A stretch of DNA of 64,000 nucleotides from Proruminimicrobium sp963666965 (GCA_963666965.1 OY762939.1:1773533-1837532), one strand, 5' to 3'. Shown: positions 1 to 9,983, numbered from the stretch's first letter. Numbers and translations: made by a program. Notes: generated by a model from the letters alone, not told the origin.

Positions 1-31
1 GATTGAATATTTTTTTTGCCAGAGGCCAAAA

Positions 32-1429
32 TTGACAAAAACAAAATTTATTTTTTATGTTTGTTTTTTTTCTGTTTCGGTTTTCTTTTTATCGTCATGC
101 GCTACAGGAAGATATTACAGCCAGCTGAGAACCTCGATTGAAAAAGAAGACTACGCCCAGGCGCTTACTCTTGCCGAAAATTCTCAAAGCAAATACGGAA
201 ACAAAAATCTGTTTCTTTACTACATTGACACAGCAATGCTGGCCCATTTAAACGGCAGCTATGAGCAAAGCAATTCCTATTTTGAACAGGCAAAACAGCT
301 CTATTTGGAAAATTATACAAAAAGCATATCGGCAGGACTTTTTTCTCTTTTTACCAACGATAATGCCGTGCCTTATTACGGGCTGCCCTATGAAGCGGCG
401 TATATAAATGTTTTCTGCTCTTTAAATTATATTATGCAGGGCAAAAACAACGAAGCGGTAGTCGAAGCGAGACAGGCCGACAATCTGTTCAAAAAACTGC
501 AGGCCGATTCACAGGGAAAAGCTTTTTATCAGGATGACGGATTTGTAAGATATTTTATGGGGCTTGTTTATGAAAACGCCGGATATATGAACGATGCCCT
601 GATTTCATACAAACTTGCACTAAAAACTTATCCGAAATCAATATCAAAAACAAATACTCCCAGAGACCTTATTAATTCTCTTTACAACTCTTATCTTGCG
701 TTGTCTATGACATCGGAAGCTCAAAATTTAAAACAGGAATATCCTTTTGTTGAAAAAACAAATCTGAAAAACAAAGGAGAACTGATAATAATCAATTATA
801 ACGGAATCGCTCCGGAAAAAACAGATTATTTTCTGCAAATGTCGTTCGACAGGGCATGGTTCTATTATAAAAATGCCGAAATCATAGATGAAGACAAAGA
901 ACAGGCGGACAGAATAGCGGCGGCGACAATAGCGGGATTTTCAAAAGACGTAATTAAATTTTCATTCCCAAAATTCGTAAGAATTCCAAATTCGATAGTT
1001 TCGTTTTCAATAAAAGATTCAAATGAAAAAAGTTTCACTGCTCAGGATATGGCAACAATGATGGAAAATTATTTGAGCCATTACAACACAACAATATATG
1101 CAAGGACTATCGCAAGGGCCGTAGGGCGATATCTGATAGCAAAACAGATAACAAACAATGTTGAGAAGAATTCAGGAGAACAGACGGGGACCATTGTAAA
1201 TGCTTTGTTTAACGTGGCTAATTCTCTTATTGAAAAAGCAGACACGCGTTCATGGCACAGCGTTCCTGAAAATATAAACATTCTAAGAACCGCAATGTCT
1301 CCCGGAGAACACGAAATAACCGTAAATTTCTATGATAAAAACTCAACTATAGTAAAAACAAAAACAATAAAAGTGCAAATTACCGAGAATAAGAAAACTT
1401 TTATCACATTAAGTTCAATTGAAAAATAA
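32..1429 (+). CDS. Outer-membrane-type lipoprotein with TPR-like helices
   Basis: 465-aa predicted lipoprotein. The N-terminus has a short basic stretch, a hydrophobic segment (residues 6-20) and a lipobox ending LSSC, with Cys23 as the likely lipidated residue. The rest of the N-terminal half is helical and looks like tetratricopeptide repeats (about residues 35-240: alternating Tyr/Ala/Leu-rich helices). The C-terminal half is mixed and ends in a beta-rich piece. It resembles the uncharacterised COG3014-type lipoproteins, so no enzymatic role is assigned. The chosen start is TTG, because an AGAGG ribosome-binding site lies 6 nt upstream and the signal peptide begins here. The frame is open to the left window edge, so an upstream start cannot be excluded. 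Only 17 bp separate it from the next gene, so the two are probably co-transcribed. Confidence 0.75.
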   Translation: MTKTKFIFYVCFFSVSVFFLSSCATGRYYSQLRTSIEKEDYAQALTLAENSQSKYGNKNLFLYYIDTAMLAHLNGSYEQSNSYFEQAKQLYLENYTKSISAGLFSLFTNDNAVPYYGLPYEAAYINVFCSLNYIMQGKNNEAVVEARQADNLFKKLQADSQGKAFYQDDGFVRYFMGLVYENAGYMNDALISYKLALKTYPKSISKTNTPRDLINSLYNSYLALSMTSEAQNLKQEYPFVEKTNLKNKGELIIINYNGIAPEKTDYFLQMSFDRAWFYYKNAEIIDEDKEQADRIAAATIAGFSKDVIKFSFPKFVRIPNSIVSFSIKDSNEKSFTAQDMATMMENYLSHYNTTIYARTIARAVGRYLIAKQITNNVEKNSGEQTGTIVNALFNVANSLIEKADTRSWHSVPENINILRTAMSPGEHEITVNFYDKNSTIVKTKTIKVQITENKKTFITLSSIEK

Positions 1430-1446
1430 ATACAACCGGAATTAAA

Positions 1447-2040
1447 ATGTCATATATATATAACATTAAAATAGATTATACCCTCGTTCTTGCAAGAATG
1501 GGCGCCAATAAATTTAAAACACGCATCGATTCAAAAACAGAATCGTCAGTGCAGGAAATAATTGATAATGCGCAAAAACTGCTTCAGCCCAAATACGCTC
1601 TGGCTTATGCAGAAAAAACATTATCAAACGGCGTAATAAACACAGACGGACTTATAATAGAAAGCTCCGATATTATTAAGCTGCTTGCCGATTGCTCTAA
1701 AATATGCGGATTTGTTGCAACTATAGGAAATGCTATAGATCAAAAAATAGAACTTCTGCAGAAAACTGATAAATTTAAAGCTTTGATTTATGATGCGGCA
1801 GGTTCGGTAGCGATAGAAAAGCTTGTAAACGCACTAAATAACGAAATTAAAAATTCAAATCCTGATTTTAAACTGTCAAGAAGATTCTCCGTAGGTTACG
1901 GAGACTGGAAAATTGAAAACCAGAAACCTTTTCTAAAATGGCTTGGAGCTGAAAAAATAGGCATTACCGTCTCCGATTCCTTCCAAATGACTCCCAGAAA
2001 ATCAGTTTCGGCAATAATCGGACTTATTCCTTCAAAATAA
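1447..2040 (+). CDS. Standalone MetH activation-domain-like protein (AdoMet-binding)
   Basis: 197-aa cytoplasmic protein that matches only the C-terminal activation region of cobalamin-dependent methionine synthase. In MetH this region binds S-adenosylmethionine and supports reductive remethylation of oxidised cob(II)alamin. The RxxxGY-type AdoMet motif is visible (R146 to GYGDW at 150-154), followed by the MTPRKSVS block at 181-188 that closes the site in the family. The homocysteine, folate and B12 domains of full MetH (about 1,200 aa) are absent, so this is a split or solo version that would have to act on a partner encoded elsewhere. Start ATG follows the lipoprotein gene by 17 bp, with only a weak GGA as ribosome-binding site. 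A strong terminator follows directly. Confidence 0.8.
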   Translation: MSYIYNIKIDYTLVLARMGANKFKTRIDSKTESSVQEIIDNAQKLLQPKYALAYAEKTLSNGVINTDGLIIESSDIIKLLADCSKICGFVATIGNAIDQKIELLQKTDKFKALIYDAAGSVAIEKLVNALNNEIKNSNPDFKLSRRFSVGYGDWKIENQKPFLKWLGAEKIGITVSDSFQMTPRKSVSAIIGLIPSK

Positions 2041-2080
2041 AAACAGCGCCTTAAAAAATTTAAAGCGCTGTTTTTTTTAT
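2041..2080. terminator. Bidirectional intrinsic terminator between convergent genes
   Basis: A 9-bp perfect stem (2041-2049 with 2065-2073, aaacagcgc/gcgctgttt) closes an AT-rich loop. It is followed by a T-run on the + strand and flanked on the other side by an A-run that gives a U-tract for minus-strand transcripts. It lies between the stop of the + strand gene at 2040 and the stop of the minus-strand phosphofructokinase gene at 2094, so it can serve both. Confidence 0.85.
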
Positions 2081-2093
2081 TTTATTAAAAAAA

Positions 2094-3770
2094 CTATTTC
2101 TTTTTCTGTTCGTATTGAAGCGTTTTTGTAGTTATATCGGTAACGGCTGCAGGACCAAAAAACTGTATGGGACCGGGGAACATATACATATCGCCTACCG
2201 CCCATTTATCTCTCTGCTTTGCGAATTCTTTGAAAGGTCTGTCTTCAAGTTTAACAAGAGCTTTTTGAATTACCGGTTTTTCTTTCCCTTTTCTTCTTTC
2301 AATATTCATCATCATTGTCAAAGGAACTCCGCCGCATTTCCAATCCTGTGATTTTGCGGTAAGGTTTTTAACCGATGAAAGATATCCTGACAAACCGTTT
2401 AATACCAAAGCTGCGGCATTATACCCAAGAGCAAACGTATAATTTGCGTCAAAATTTGAAGGCATTCCGCATCTTCCTTCATACCCGAAGAAATGGCTTA
2501 TGCTTGAAAATTTTCCGTTAAACTTACCGGCTTTTTTAAGTTCTTTAAGTTTTGCGCTGACCATCTCTATAAGGAGTTTTTCTGTTTCAATAAGAGAAAC
2601 CTGAACGTTCCCGTGAGGATCTCTGTCAAGCATCAGCTGGCATGCGATATCCAAAGGAAGAGATTCCATAAGTTTCGACAGTTTTGAAGGAAGTTTTGAA
2701 AGAACAAATTCTCTTTTTTCTTCTATTTCTTTAAGAGTAAGAATATGATCTTCATGTTCGGCCAAAGCATCGTTAAGAGCAGATATTAACTCTTTCATTT
2801 CCGGAATAAACTCTATAAGACCTTCCGGTATAAGAATGATGCCGAAATTCTTTTTCATTTCTGATCTCTTTACGACTACATCTGCTATCTGGTTGATAAT
2901 ATCAGAAAGCGTCATCTTCTTTGCAAGAACTTCTTCGCCTATCAAAACCATATTGGGCTGAGTTTTAAAACCGACTTCAAGAGTAATATGAGAAGCGCTT
3001 CTTCCCATAAGCCTGATAAAATGCCAGTATTTTCTTGCAGAATTTACGTCTCTGCAGATATTTCCGACAAGTTCTGCGTATATTTTAGTAGCCGTATCAA
3101 AACCGAAAGAAGCTTCAATATGTTCGTTTTTCAAATCCCCGTCAATAGTTTTAGGAACGCCTATGACGTTTACCGGAACATTTTCTTTTTTAAGATATTC
3201 TGCAAGAAGCCCTGCGTTTGTATTTGAATCATCGCCTCCTATAAAAACAAGAGCATCCATTTTATTTTTCAGCAAAGTTTCTTTTGCCTGAGCAAACTGC
3301 TCCGGAGTTTCAATTTTTGTTCTTCCGGACTGTATCATATCAAATCCGCCGGTATTTTTATATTCATTGATAACTTTATCGGTGATCTCCATTGTTTTAT
3401 TGTCCAATATTCCGGAAGGTCCGCCGAGAAATCCAAATAATCTATTTTTTTTATTTGCGCTTTTAAGCCCTTCAAACAAACCGTATATTACGTTATGTCC
3501 TCCGGGAGCCTGGCCGCCTGAAAGAACGACTCCGATATTTACTGTTTTTTTTGTGACTGCAGTATTACTACCCGACTGAAAACTGACTACCGGCATACCG
3601 TAAGTATGTGAAAAAATACTTTTTACAGTATCATAATCGGCTATTGATTTTGTTGCTTTGCCGAAAACAGGCTTTACCGAAGCTGCGCCTCTTTTTAAAA
3701 CATTAGGCAACACCGGTTTAAATTTTAGCCTTTCGGCATGCAACTCTGAAACTTGATATTTTTCTGCCAT
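2094..3770 (-). CDS. pfp: Diphosphate--fructose-6-phosphate 1-phosphotransferase
   Basis: 558-aa glycolytic phosphofructokinase that uses pyrophosphate instead of ATP: fructose 6-phosphate + PPi gives fructose 1,6-bisphosphate + Pi, reversibly. The length fits the long (about 550 aa) PFP clade. The phosphate-binding loop GGQAPGGHN is at 85-93. GGDD at 178-181 has Asp where ATP enzymes have Gly. The catalytic loop PKTIDGDL at 206-213 has the Lys typical of PPi users. An MGRS motif for sugar phosphate follows. Start ATG has a strong GGAGG 6 nt upstream. A promoter lies in the 79-bp gap to the glycosyltransferase gene, and a terminator follows the stop. PPi dependence suggests an energy-saving, fermentative metabolism (inference). 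Confidence 0.93.
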   Translation of the reverse strand: MAEKYQVSELHAERLKFKPVLPNVLKRGAASVKPVFGKATKSIADYDTVKSIFSHTYGMPVVSFQSGSNTAVTKKTVNIGVVLSGGQAPGGHNVIYGLFEGLKSANKKNRLFGFLGGPSGILDNKTMEITDKVINEYKNTGGFDMIQSGRTKIETPEQFAQAKETLLKNKMDALVFIGGDDSNTNAGLLAEYLKKENVPVNVIGVPKTIDGDLKNEHIEASFGFDTATKIYAELVGNICRDVNSARKYWHFIRLMGRSASHITLEVGFKTQPNMVLIGEEVLAKKMTLSDIINQIADVVVKRSEMKKNFGIILIPEGLIEFIPEMKELISALNDALAEHEDHILTLKEIEEKREFVLSKLPSKLSKLMESLPLDIACQLMLDRDPHGNVQVSLIETEKLLIEMVSAKLKELKKAGKFNGKFSSISHFFGYEGRCGMPSNFDANYTFALGYNAAALVLNGLSGYLSSVKNLTAKSQDWKCGGVPLTMMMNIERRKGKEKPVIQKALVKLEDRPFKEFAKQRDKWAVGDMYMFPGPIQFFGPAAVTDITTKTLQYEQKKK

Positions 3771-3820
3771 AACTGCCTCCGTATATAAATTAAATTCTTT
3801 AAATTTTATGTAACTGTGGT

Positions 3821-3848
3821 ATTATACAAAATTTGAAATTATTCTAAA
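3821..3848 (-). promoter_or_regulatory. Sigma-70-type promoter for pfp
   Basis: On the minus strand, TTTAGA (3843-3848) and a perfect TATAAT (3821-3826) are separated by 16 bp, about 50 bp upstream of the pfp start. The -35 box is weak (4 of 6). The position in the only gap before pfp supports it. Confidence 0.5.
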
Positions 3849-3849
3849 A

Positions 3850-5415
3850 TCAGCTTTTGGCAAATTTATCGTTTTTTCCCAAAAGTGTTATCTTTGAATG
3901 TTCATTTCTTATTTTTGAAATATAAAATTCATCAATAACATGATAATTATTTTCTATATATCTGTAATTTTTACTTATATTTGCAATTTGTTTTTCTTTG
4001 TTATAAAAATCTTCAAATCTTGACGATACAATATCTGATATTTCTTTCTCGGTTCTGGGAATCCCGGTAATTACGATTATATCTTCGGTTATATTGTCAT
4101 CATCATAAATACCGCCTCTTCCTTTTATGCCGTTTAAGTACATATAGGACAGTTCGCTGTCATGAATGCCGTCAATGGTGTATGTATAATCATAATAAAG
4201 CGTAAAACCGCTGTATTTATTTTTTATACGGTTGATCAAATTCAATATCCTTTCTCTTCTTTCATAATTATATTTTATAAGATAATTATTATAATCATAA
4301 TACACAATTTTTTTGTCTTCATAAGTAAAACTAAAATCAAACAAACTGCCGAATATCCCGTAAGAAAAACTGATATACTGAATCATCGCTATAAAGATAA
4401 AAGATACGATAACGGTCCTTTTTATCAAACTGTTTTTTATTGATACTATAAAAAATGCTCCGACTATTGCCATAAACGGAACCAACCCCATGCTGTATTC
4501 CGACAATTTATGATGAGGCATTAAAACTATTATTGACCAAGGCACCGCAAACCATATTAAAAGTAAATTTTTATGTTTCCCCTTATATTTTGATATAAAT
4601 AAAATTAAACCTGCCATAAAAGCAACAAATATCGGAGGCGACAAAAGTTCTTCCCATAATCCCGCTGTAATGACCCTGAAATTGCTGTACTCAAATAGCG
4701 AAGAAGGCTCATTTACAGGTTCATACAAAATTTTTAATATTATAAAATCTCTGAAATAATGATGGCATGATACCAGAGTGCCTATAAAAATTGCGGTAAT
4801 TATATTTATTATTTTGTAGCGGTCTGGCTTTTCTTTGAGTCCTATGAACGCAGAATATATAAAAGGAACAAAAAAATATGCCAAGAAAGCATCCTTTATA
4901 ATAAGTCCGATTCCTACCGAAAGACCGTATAAAACACTCCATTTTGAATCTTTGAAATTGTTGCTTTTTATCAAACTGTATATATTAAACGTTATTGCCG
5001 TCATCAGATGATAATCTTGATGGCCGTACTGACGGCTTAAACCGTATACGGCAGGAGCAAACGCGAATAACAGCATTGCGATAGTGCCTGTTTCTTTACT
5101 GCATGTTTCTTGTGCTATCTTATATGTAAAATAGAGCGGAATCAAAAAGAATATATAGTTTACAAATACTACTATAAGGTCATAATATTCTTTGCCAAAA
5201 AGAAAAAGCATGAACTTCATTATGTATGTTATTAAGGGAGCGTTATAAAAAAGCCAGCCGGATTTAAATATATCAAGAAAATGAACTGAATCATCGCCTA
5301 GCGGGATAACAGGAGAATTTAAAACCAGCCAAATGATATTGCCTGCAGAGTACATTATCATTATAGCTATAAATATTATAAAAGGATTTGTCAGAAATCT
5401 TTTTATCATTTTCAC
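3850..5415 (-). CDS. GT-C membrane glycosyltransferase (PMT/ArnT-like), copy 1
   Basis: 521-aa polytopic membrane protein with about 9-11 predicted hydrophobic helices in the N-terminal two thirds and a soluble C-terminal domain. It resembles the GT-C superfamily (GT39/ArnT-like), which moves a sugar from a lipid-phosphate donor to an acceptor on the far side of the membrane. An acidic pair (D41 D42) sits in the first extracytoplasmic loop after TM1, where these enzymes keep catalytic Asp/Glu. A second conserved loop reads RQYGHQDYH. The start used is GTG at 5415; an ATG lies two codons on, and the AGGGGA upstream fits neither ideally. It is the tandem paralogue of the next gene upstream (61-bp gap). 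Substrate unknown. Confidence 0.7.
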   Translation of the reverse strand: MKMIKRFLTNPFIIFIAIMIMYSAGNIIWLVLNSPVIPLGDDSVHFLDIFKSGWLFYNAPLITYIMKFMLFLFGKEYYDLIVVFVNYIFFLIPLYFTYKIAQETCSKETGTIAMLLFAFAPAVYGLSRQYGHQDYHLMTAITFNIYSLIKSNNFKDSKWSVLYGLSVGIGLIIKDAFLAYFFVPFIYSAFIGLKEKPDRYKIINIITAIFIGTLVSCHHYFRDFIILKILYEPVNEPSSLFEYSNFRVITAGLWEELLSPPIFVAFMAGLILFISKYKGKHKNLLLIWFAVPWSIIVLMPHHKLSEYSMGLVPFMAIVGAFFIVSIKNSLIKRTVIVSFIFIAMIQYISFSYGIFGSLFDFSFTYEDKKIVYYDYNNYLIKYNYERRERILNLINRIKNKYSGFTLYYDYTYTIDGIHDSELSYMYLNGIKGRGGIYDDDNITEDIIVITGIPRTEKEISDIVSSRFEDFYNKEKQIANISKNYRYIENNYHVIDEFYISKIRNEHSKITLLGKNDKFAKS

Positions 5416-5476
5416 GGTATATCTTTTCCCCTATATTTTTTCAGCATAATAAATAATCCAAGCCGTTATATATATT

Positions 5477-7045
5477 TCACAGAAATTTATTCTTTTTGCC
5501 CAATAATATTATTTTTGTACCGGAAATATCTTTTTCAAAGGGATTAAAAATATATATCAATTTGTATTCTTTTTTAATACGATCGAATACTTCTTTTGTT
5601 TTAAACAATATTTCCTTTTTAATCTCTTCTGTTATATGCAAAATTTCTCCGTTTGCATAAATTCTTTGCGTTCTCAAATCCGAGAATTTATCAAATCTGA
5701 GATCTGAAATAATAATTATATCAGAATCAAAAAGATTTTTATCGTCATAGTATCCCTGAACACATTCTAAATCGTTTAAGCACATCTGCGTTGCGACAGC
5801 ATCGCTGTCAACAGATAAAAAACTTTCCACAAAAAATGTATTTTCCGAATAATTTTTTTTCAGATGTTCAACGATATCCGTAATCGGAATTGATTTGTTT
5901 TTATCATAAAAAACCAAACGTCCGTATAAATCATAATATCTTATTTTCTTTCCTGCTAATTCAATCTTGCCGTCAAATAAACCCGTCTCTAATCCGTATG
6001 AAAAATCCAAATATTGAAAAAATCCCAATAAAACAATTAACAAAATGGCAGTTTTTTTTATTATTAAAAATTTCCATGAATTGATAAAAACAGCGCCTAT
6101 AAGGGCGGCAGCCGGTATTAATCCTGCTCCGTATTCGGCAATCTTGGAATGAGGCATAAACATTATTACTGCCCATGGAATCAAAAACCATAAGAGAATC
6201 ACCATTTTATTTTTGCCTGAATATTTAGCGAAAAAATACACCAATCCTGTTATAAAAAAAATAAAAACAGGAGGCGATAAAAGTTCTTCCCACAATCCTA
6301 TGCTCATCACTCTTAAACTTTCAAAAGAAAAAACCGGAGCCCTTTCAATTACAGGCTCACTTATCAATTTACTTATTATCTCAGGTCTGAAATAATGCCA
6401 GCCGGATATTAAAGCACAGGTTATTGCCGCAAAAATTATATTGTTGATTTTTATTTTATATGAGCGATCTCTTAAACTTAAAAAAACAGTATAGGCAAAA
6501 GGCATAAAAAAATATGCCAGAAAAGAATCTTTTATCATTAAGCCTAAACCTGCCGACACGCCGTATATTATGCTCCATTTTCTGTTTTTGAAATAATCGC
6601 TTTTTATAAGGCTGTATATGTTAAAAGTGATCGCCGCGATAATATGATAATCCTGATGACCGTACTGACGGCTCAGACCGTATACGGCCGGAGATAAGGC
6701 AAACAGTATCATCGCTATATTGCCTGTTTCTTTATCTTTTATTTCGACGCCTGTTTTATACACGAAATATAAGGGAATAAGAAAAAACACATAATTTACA
6801 AATATGATAATTAAATCAAAATATTCTTTCCCGAATATAAAAAACATAAAGCGCATTATATATGTTATTAAAGGGGCGTTGTAAAAAAGCCAGCCTGGTT
6901 TAAATATATCAAGAAAATGTGCGGCAGATATGCTGTAGGCAATTACGGGCGTATTGAATTGCCACCAAATAAAATTAAAAACAGCATAAGAAAAAGCTAT
7001 AAGCACAAATATAACAAAACTTGCATCAAGCTGTTTTTTTTTCAT
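5477..7045 (-). CDS. GT-C membrane glycosyltransferase-like paralogue, copy 2 (acidic pair missing)
   Basis: 522-aa paralogue of the downstream gene, with the same membrane topology and clearly alignable throughout (for example FLDIF, GWLFYNAPLITYIM, RQYGHQDYH and WEELLSPP occur in both). The Asp-Asp pair of copy 1 (D41 D42) is replaced by Ile39-Ser40 here, while flanking residues (NTPVI before, HFLDIF after) are kept. Copy 2 may therefore be catalytically altered or a regulatory partner (inference). It starts with ATG 20 bp after the uvrA stop without an obvious ribosome-binding site, suggesting co-transcription with uvrA. Acceptor and donor are unknown. Confidence 0.65.
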   Translation of the reverse strand: MKKKQLDASFVIFVLIAFSYAVFNFIWWQFNTPVIAYSISAAHFLDIFKPGWLFYNAPLITYIMRFMFFIFGKEYFDLIIIFVNYVFFLIPLYFVYKTGVEIKDKETGNIAMILFALSPAVYGLSRQYGHQDYHIIAAITFNIYSLIKSDYFKNRKWSIIYGVSAGLGLMIKDSFLAYFFMPFAYTVFLSLRDRSYKIKINNIIFAAITCALISGWHYFRPEIISKLISEPVIERAPVFSFESLRVMSIGLWEELLSPPVFIFFITGLVYFFAKYSGKNKMVILLWFLIPWAVIMFMPHSKIAEYGAGLIPAAALIGAVFINSWKFLIIKKTAILLIVLLGFFQYLDFSYGLETGLFDGKIELAGKKIRYYDLYGRLVFYDKNKSIPITDIVEHLKKNYSENTFFVESFLSVDSDAVATQMCLNDLECVQGYYDDKNLFDSDIIIISDLRFDKFSDLRTQRIYANGEILHITEEIKKEILFKTKEVFDRIKKEYKLIYIFNPFEKDISGTKIILLGKKNKFL

Positions 7046-7065
7046 ATCTGAATAATAACTGCAGT

Positions 7066-9873
7066 TTATTTTGTTAAATATTTTTTTAAAAATTTACCCG
7101 TATACGATTTATCGTTTTTGATAACCGCTTCCGGAGTTCCGCTTGCGACTATCCGTCCGCCTCCGTCTCCGCCGTCAGGTCCCAAATCTATAACCCAGTC
7201 GGAAGTTTTTATAACGTCAAGGTTATGTTCTATAACAAGAACGGTGTTTCCCGCATAAACAAGTTTATGTAAAACTTCCAAAAGTTTGCCTATATCGGCA
7301 AAATGAAGGCCTGTCGTCGGTTCGTCAAGAATATAAAGAGTTCTTCCTGTTCCTCTTTTTGAAAGCTCTGTTGCAAGTTTTATTCTCTGGGCTTCTCCGC
7401 CGGATAATGTTGTCGAGGACTGTCCTATTCTTATATAACCGAGCCCTACATCGTTTAAAGTTTCAAGTATTTTTTTCAGTTTAGGAATATTTTCAAAAAA
7501 TTTAACGGCTTCTTCTACAGTCATATCAAGAACTTCAGATATATTTTTATCTTTATATTTTATCTGGAGCGTTTCTTCGTTAAATCTTTTGCCGCCGCAG
7601 ACATCGCATTTTACGAATATATCCGGCAGAAACTGCATTTCAATCTGTAAAGTTCCGTCTCCCTGACAGTTTTCACATCTGCCGCCTTTAACGTTAAAAG
7701 AAAATCTGCCCGGCATATATCCTCTGGCTTTGGCCTGAGGCGTCTGAGCAAATAAATCTCTTATCATCGCCCACGCTCCCGTGTATGTGACGGGATTTGA
7801 CCTAGGAGTTCTTCCTATGGGAGACTGGTCAACTATAATGACCTTGTCTATATTTTCAAGGCCTTCCATTTCCTTATGTTTGCCCGGCAAATCTTTTGAA
7901 CCGTATAATTTATTCGATAAAGCTTTATAAATTATTTCGTGGACAAGCGTTGATTTTCCCGAGCCTGAAACGCCCGTAACGCATACAAAAAGGCCGAGAG
8001 GAATATCAACGTCAATTTTTTTTAGATTAAACTGTTCGGCTCCTTTGATAGAAAGCCATTTGCTGTTTGTTTTTCTTCTTTTTTCCGGAACGGGGATTGT
8101 GATTTTACCGTTCAAATACTGCGCGGTAAGCGATTTGTTATTTTTTAAAACTTCCTTTACGGTTCCCTGCGCCACTATTTTGCCGCCGTGAATGCCGGCC
8201 CCGGGCCCTAAATCAATAAGATAATCCGACTGCATCATCGTATCTTCATCGTGTTCGACCACTATCAAAGTATTTCCGAGATCTCTTAATGTTTCAAGCG
8301 TATTCAAAAGTTTTTGGTTGTCTTTCTGGTGAAGTCCTATAGACGGTTCGTCAAGAACATACAATACTCCCGTAAGACCGGATCCTATCTGTGTCGCAAG
8401 ATGAATTCTTTGCGCTTCTCCGCCTGAAAGAGTTGCGCTTTCTCTGTCAAGATTTAAATAGCCCAGCCCGACATTATTAAGAAATGAAATCCTTGCTTTT
8501 ATTTCTTTGAGTATCGCTTTTGCTATTAACTGTTCTTTTTCGTTAAGCCGTATATTATCAAAAAACTCGCACGCCTTAGTAACAGAAAGAGACGTTATAT
8601 CTACAATTGATTTGCCGTTTATAAAAACAAATCTGGCTTCTTTTTTAAGTCTGGCCCCCTTACATGAAGGACAAAGTTTCTTTGACATATATTTTGAATA
8701 AATTTCATTTTTTACAAAATCAGATTCAGTTTCTGAATATCTTCTCTGCAGATTTGTTATTACGCCCTCAAAATCATCTTTGCCGTAAAGAATAATATCT
8801 TTCTGGCGGTCGGTAAGTTCTGTCCACGGTTTATTCATAGGTATTTTATTTTCTTTGCAGATATTTTCAAGTATTTCGTTATAATAGCCGCCCCATGAGT
8901 TTTTCCATCTGTGCGTTCTTGTAGTTATAGGCTCAGACCATGCTCTTACAACACCTTGGGCTATAGTTCTTGTTTTATCAGGCACGACAAGATCTTCGTC
9001 AACTTCTATTTTATTTCCGAGTCCCCCGCATTCAGGACACGCTCCCTGCGGCGCATTAAAAGAAAAAAGTCTCGGCTCCATCTCCGGAATATTTATGCCG
9101 CATTCCGTGCATGAGTAATGTTCGCTGTAAACCGTTTCGCTTTTAATATTTTTATTTTCGTCTATAACTGCGACCGCTACAAGTCCTTTTGAGTGTTTTA
9201 AACTTGTCTCGACCGAATCTGCTATTCTGGATTTTGTTTCTGAGCTGATTTTTATTCTGTCTACTAATATATCAATAGAATGTTTTTTATATCTGTCGAG
9301 TTTTATGGATTCTTCAAGTTCGTAAATTTTATTATCTATTCTTACTCTTGTAAAACCTTCTTTTAAAAGCCTTGAAAAAAGTTCTTCATAAGTTCCAGTT
9401 CTTGCTTTTACCAAAGGCGCAAGAATATAAATCATAGTCTGGTCTTCAAGTTTCATTATACTGTCTATTATCTGCTGCGAGCTCTGCGGTTTAACGAGTT
9501 TGCCGCATTTAGGACAGTGGGCTATGCCGATTCTTGCAAATAACAGCCTCAAATAATCATAAATTTCGGTAACTGTTCCGACTGTGGAACGCGGATTATG
9601 AGAAGGATTTCGCTGTTCTATTGATATGGCCGGCGATAAACCTTCTATAATATCGACGTCCGGCTTTTCCATAAGTTCAAGAAACTGCCTTGCATATGCA
9701 GACAAAGATTCGACATATCTTCTCTGCCCTTCGGCGTATATCGTGTCAAAAGCAAGCGAAGATTTTCCGGAACCTGACAAACCTGTTATAACGACAAGCT
9801 TGTTTTTAGGTATATCTATGTCTATATTTTTTAAGTTGTGCTGTCTGGCACCCCTTATTTTTATTATGTCCAT
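7066..9873 (-). CDS. uvrA: UvrABC excinuclease subunit A
   Basis: 935-aa damage-recognition ATPase of nucleotide excision repair, of normal family length. It has two ABC ATPase halves, each with a Walker A (GLSGSGKSS near residue 32; GVSGSGKST in the second half) and a signature LSGGEAQRI (two copies, followed by HLAT and KLAT). Zinc-finger cysteine pairs are visible: CPKC, CPEC and CPSC in the first half, and CENC with CDVC flanking the insertion in the second. Start ATG has GAGG 5 nt upstream. The cytoplasmic product loads UvrB at lesions. It is followed after 20 bp by the glycosyltransferase pair, a functionally unrelated neighbour. Confidence 0.97.
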   Translation of the reverse strand: MDIIKIRGARQHNLKNIDIDIPKNKLVVITGLSGSGKSSLAFDTIYAEGQRRYVESLSAYARQFLELMEKPDVDIIEGLSPAISIEQRNPSHNPRSTVGTVTEIYDYLRLLFARIGIAHCPKCGKLVKPQSSQQIIDSIMKLEDQTMIYILAPLVKARTGTYEELFSRLLKEGFTRVRIDNKIYELEESIKLDRYKKHSIDILVDRIKISSETKSRIADSVETSLKHSKGLVAVAVIDENKNIKSETVYSEHYSCTECGINIPEMEPRLFSFNAPQGACPECGGLGNKIEVDEDLVVPDKTRTIAQGVVRAWSEPITTRTHRWKNSWGGYYNEILENICKENKIPMNKPWTELTDRQKDIILYGKDDFEGVITNLQRRYSETESDFVKNEIYSKYMSKKLCPSCKGARLKKEARFVFINGKSIVDITSLSVTKACEFFDNIRLNEKEQLIAKAILKEIKARISFLNNVGLGYLNLDRESATLSGGEAQRIHLATQIGSGLTGVLYVLDEPSIGLHQKDNQKLLNTLETLRDLGNTLIVVEHDEDTMMQSDYLIDLGPGAGIHGGKIVAQGTVKEVLKNNKSLTAQYLNGKITIPVPEKRRKTNSKWLSIKGAEQFNLKKIDVDIPLGLFVCVTGVSGSGKSTLVHEIIYKALSNKLYGSKDLPGKHKEMEGLENIDKVIIVDQSPIGRTPRSNPVTYTGAWAMIRDLFAQTPQAKARGYMPGRFSFNVKGGRCENCQGDGTLQIEMQFLPDIFVKCDVCGGKRFNEETLQIKYKDKNISEVLDMTVEEAVKFFENIPKLKKILETLNDVGLGYIRIGQSSTTLSGGEAQRIKLATELSKRGTGRTLYILDEPTTGLHFADIGKLLEVLHKLVYAGNTVLVIEHNLDVIKTSDWVIDLGPDGGDGGGRIVASGTPEAVIKNDKSYTGKFLKKYLTK

Positions 9874-9983
9874 GTCAGCCTCTTTAGTTTGTTTTATTAA
9901 ACCTGTATTTTACAAAATTTGTATACAATAGAACATAGTGCCGGTAAATATCTTTTATTTACGGTTCAGTAACGGTGTATTTT

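Noticed and set aside
9942..9964. Hairpin (TAAATA/TATTTA core) between nadB and uvrA as a terminator
   Set aside because: The stem is AT-rich with a bulge and has no T-run after it in the direction of transcription.
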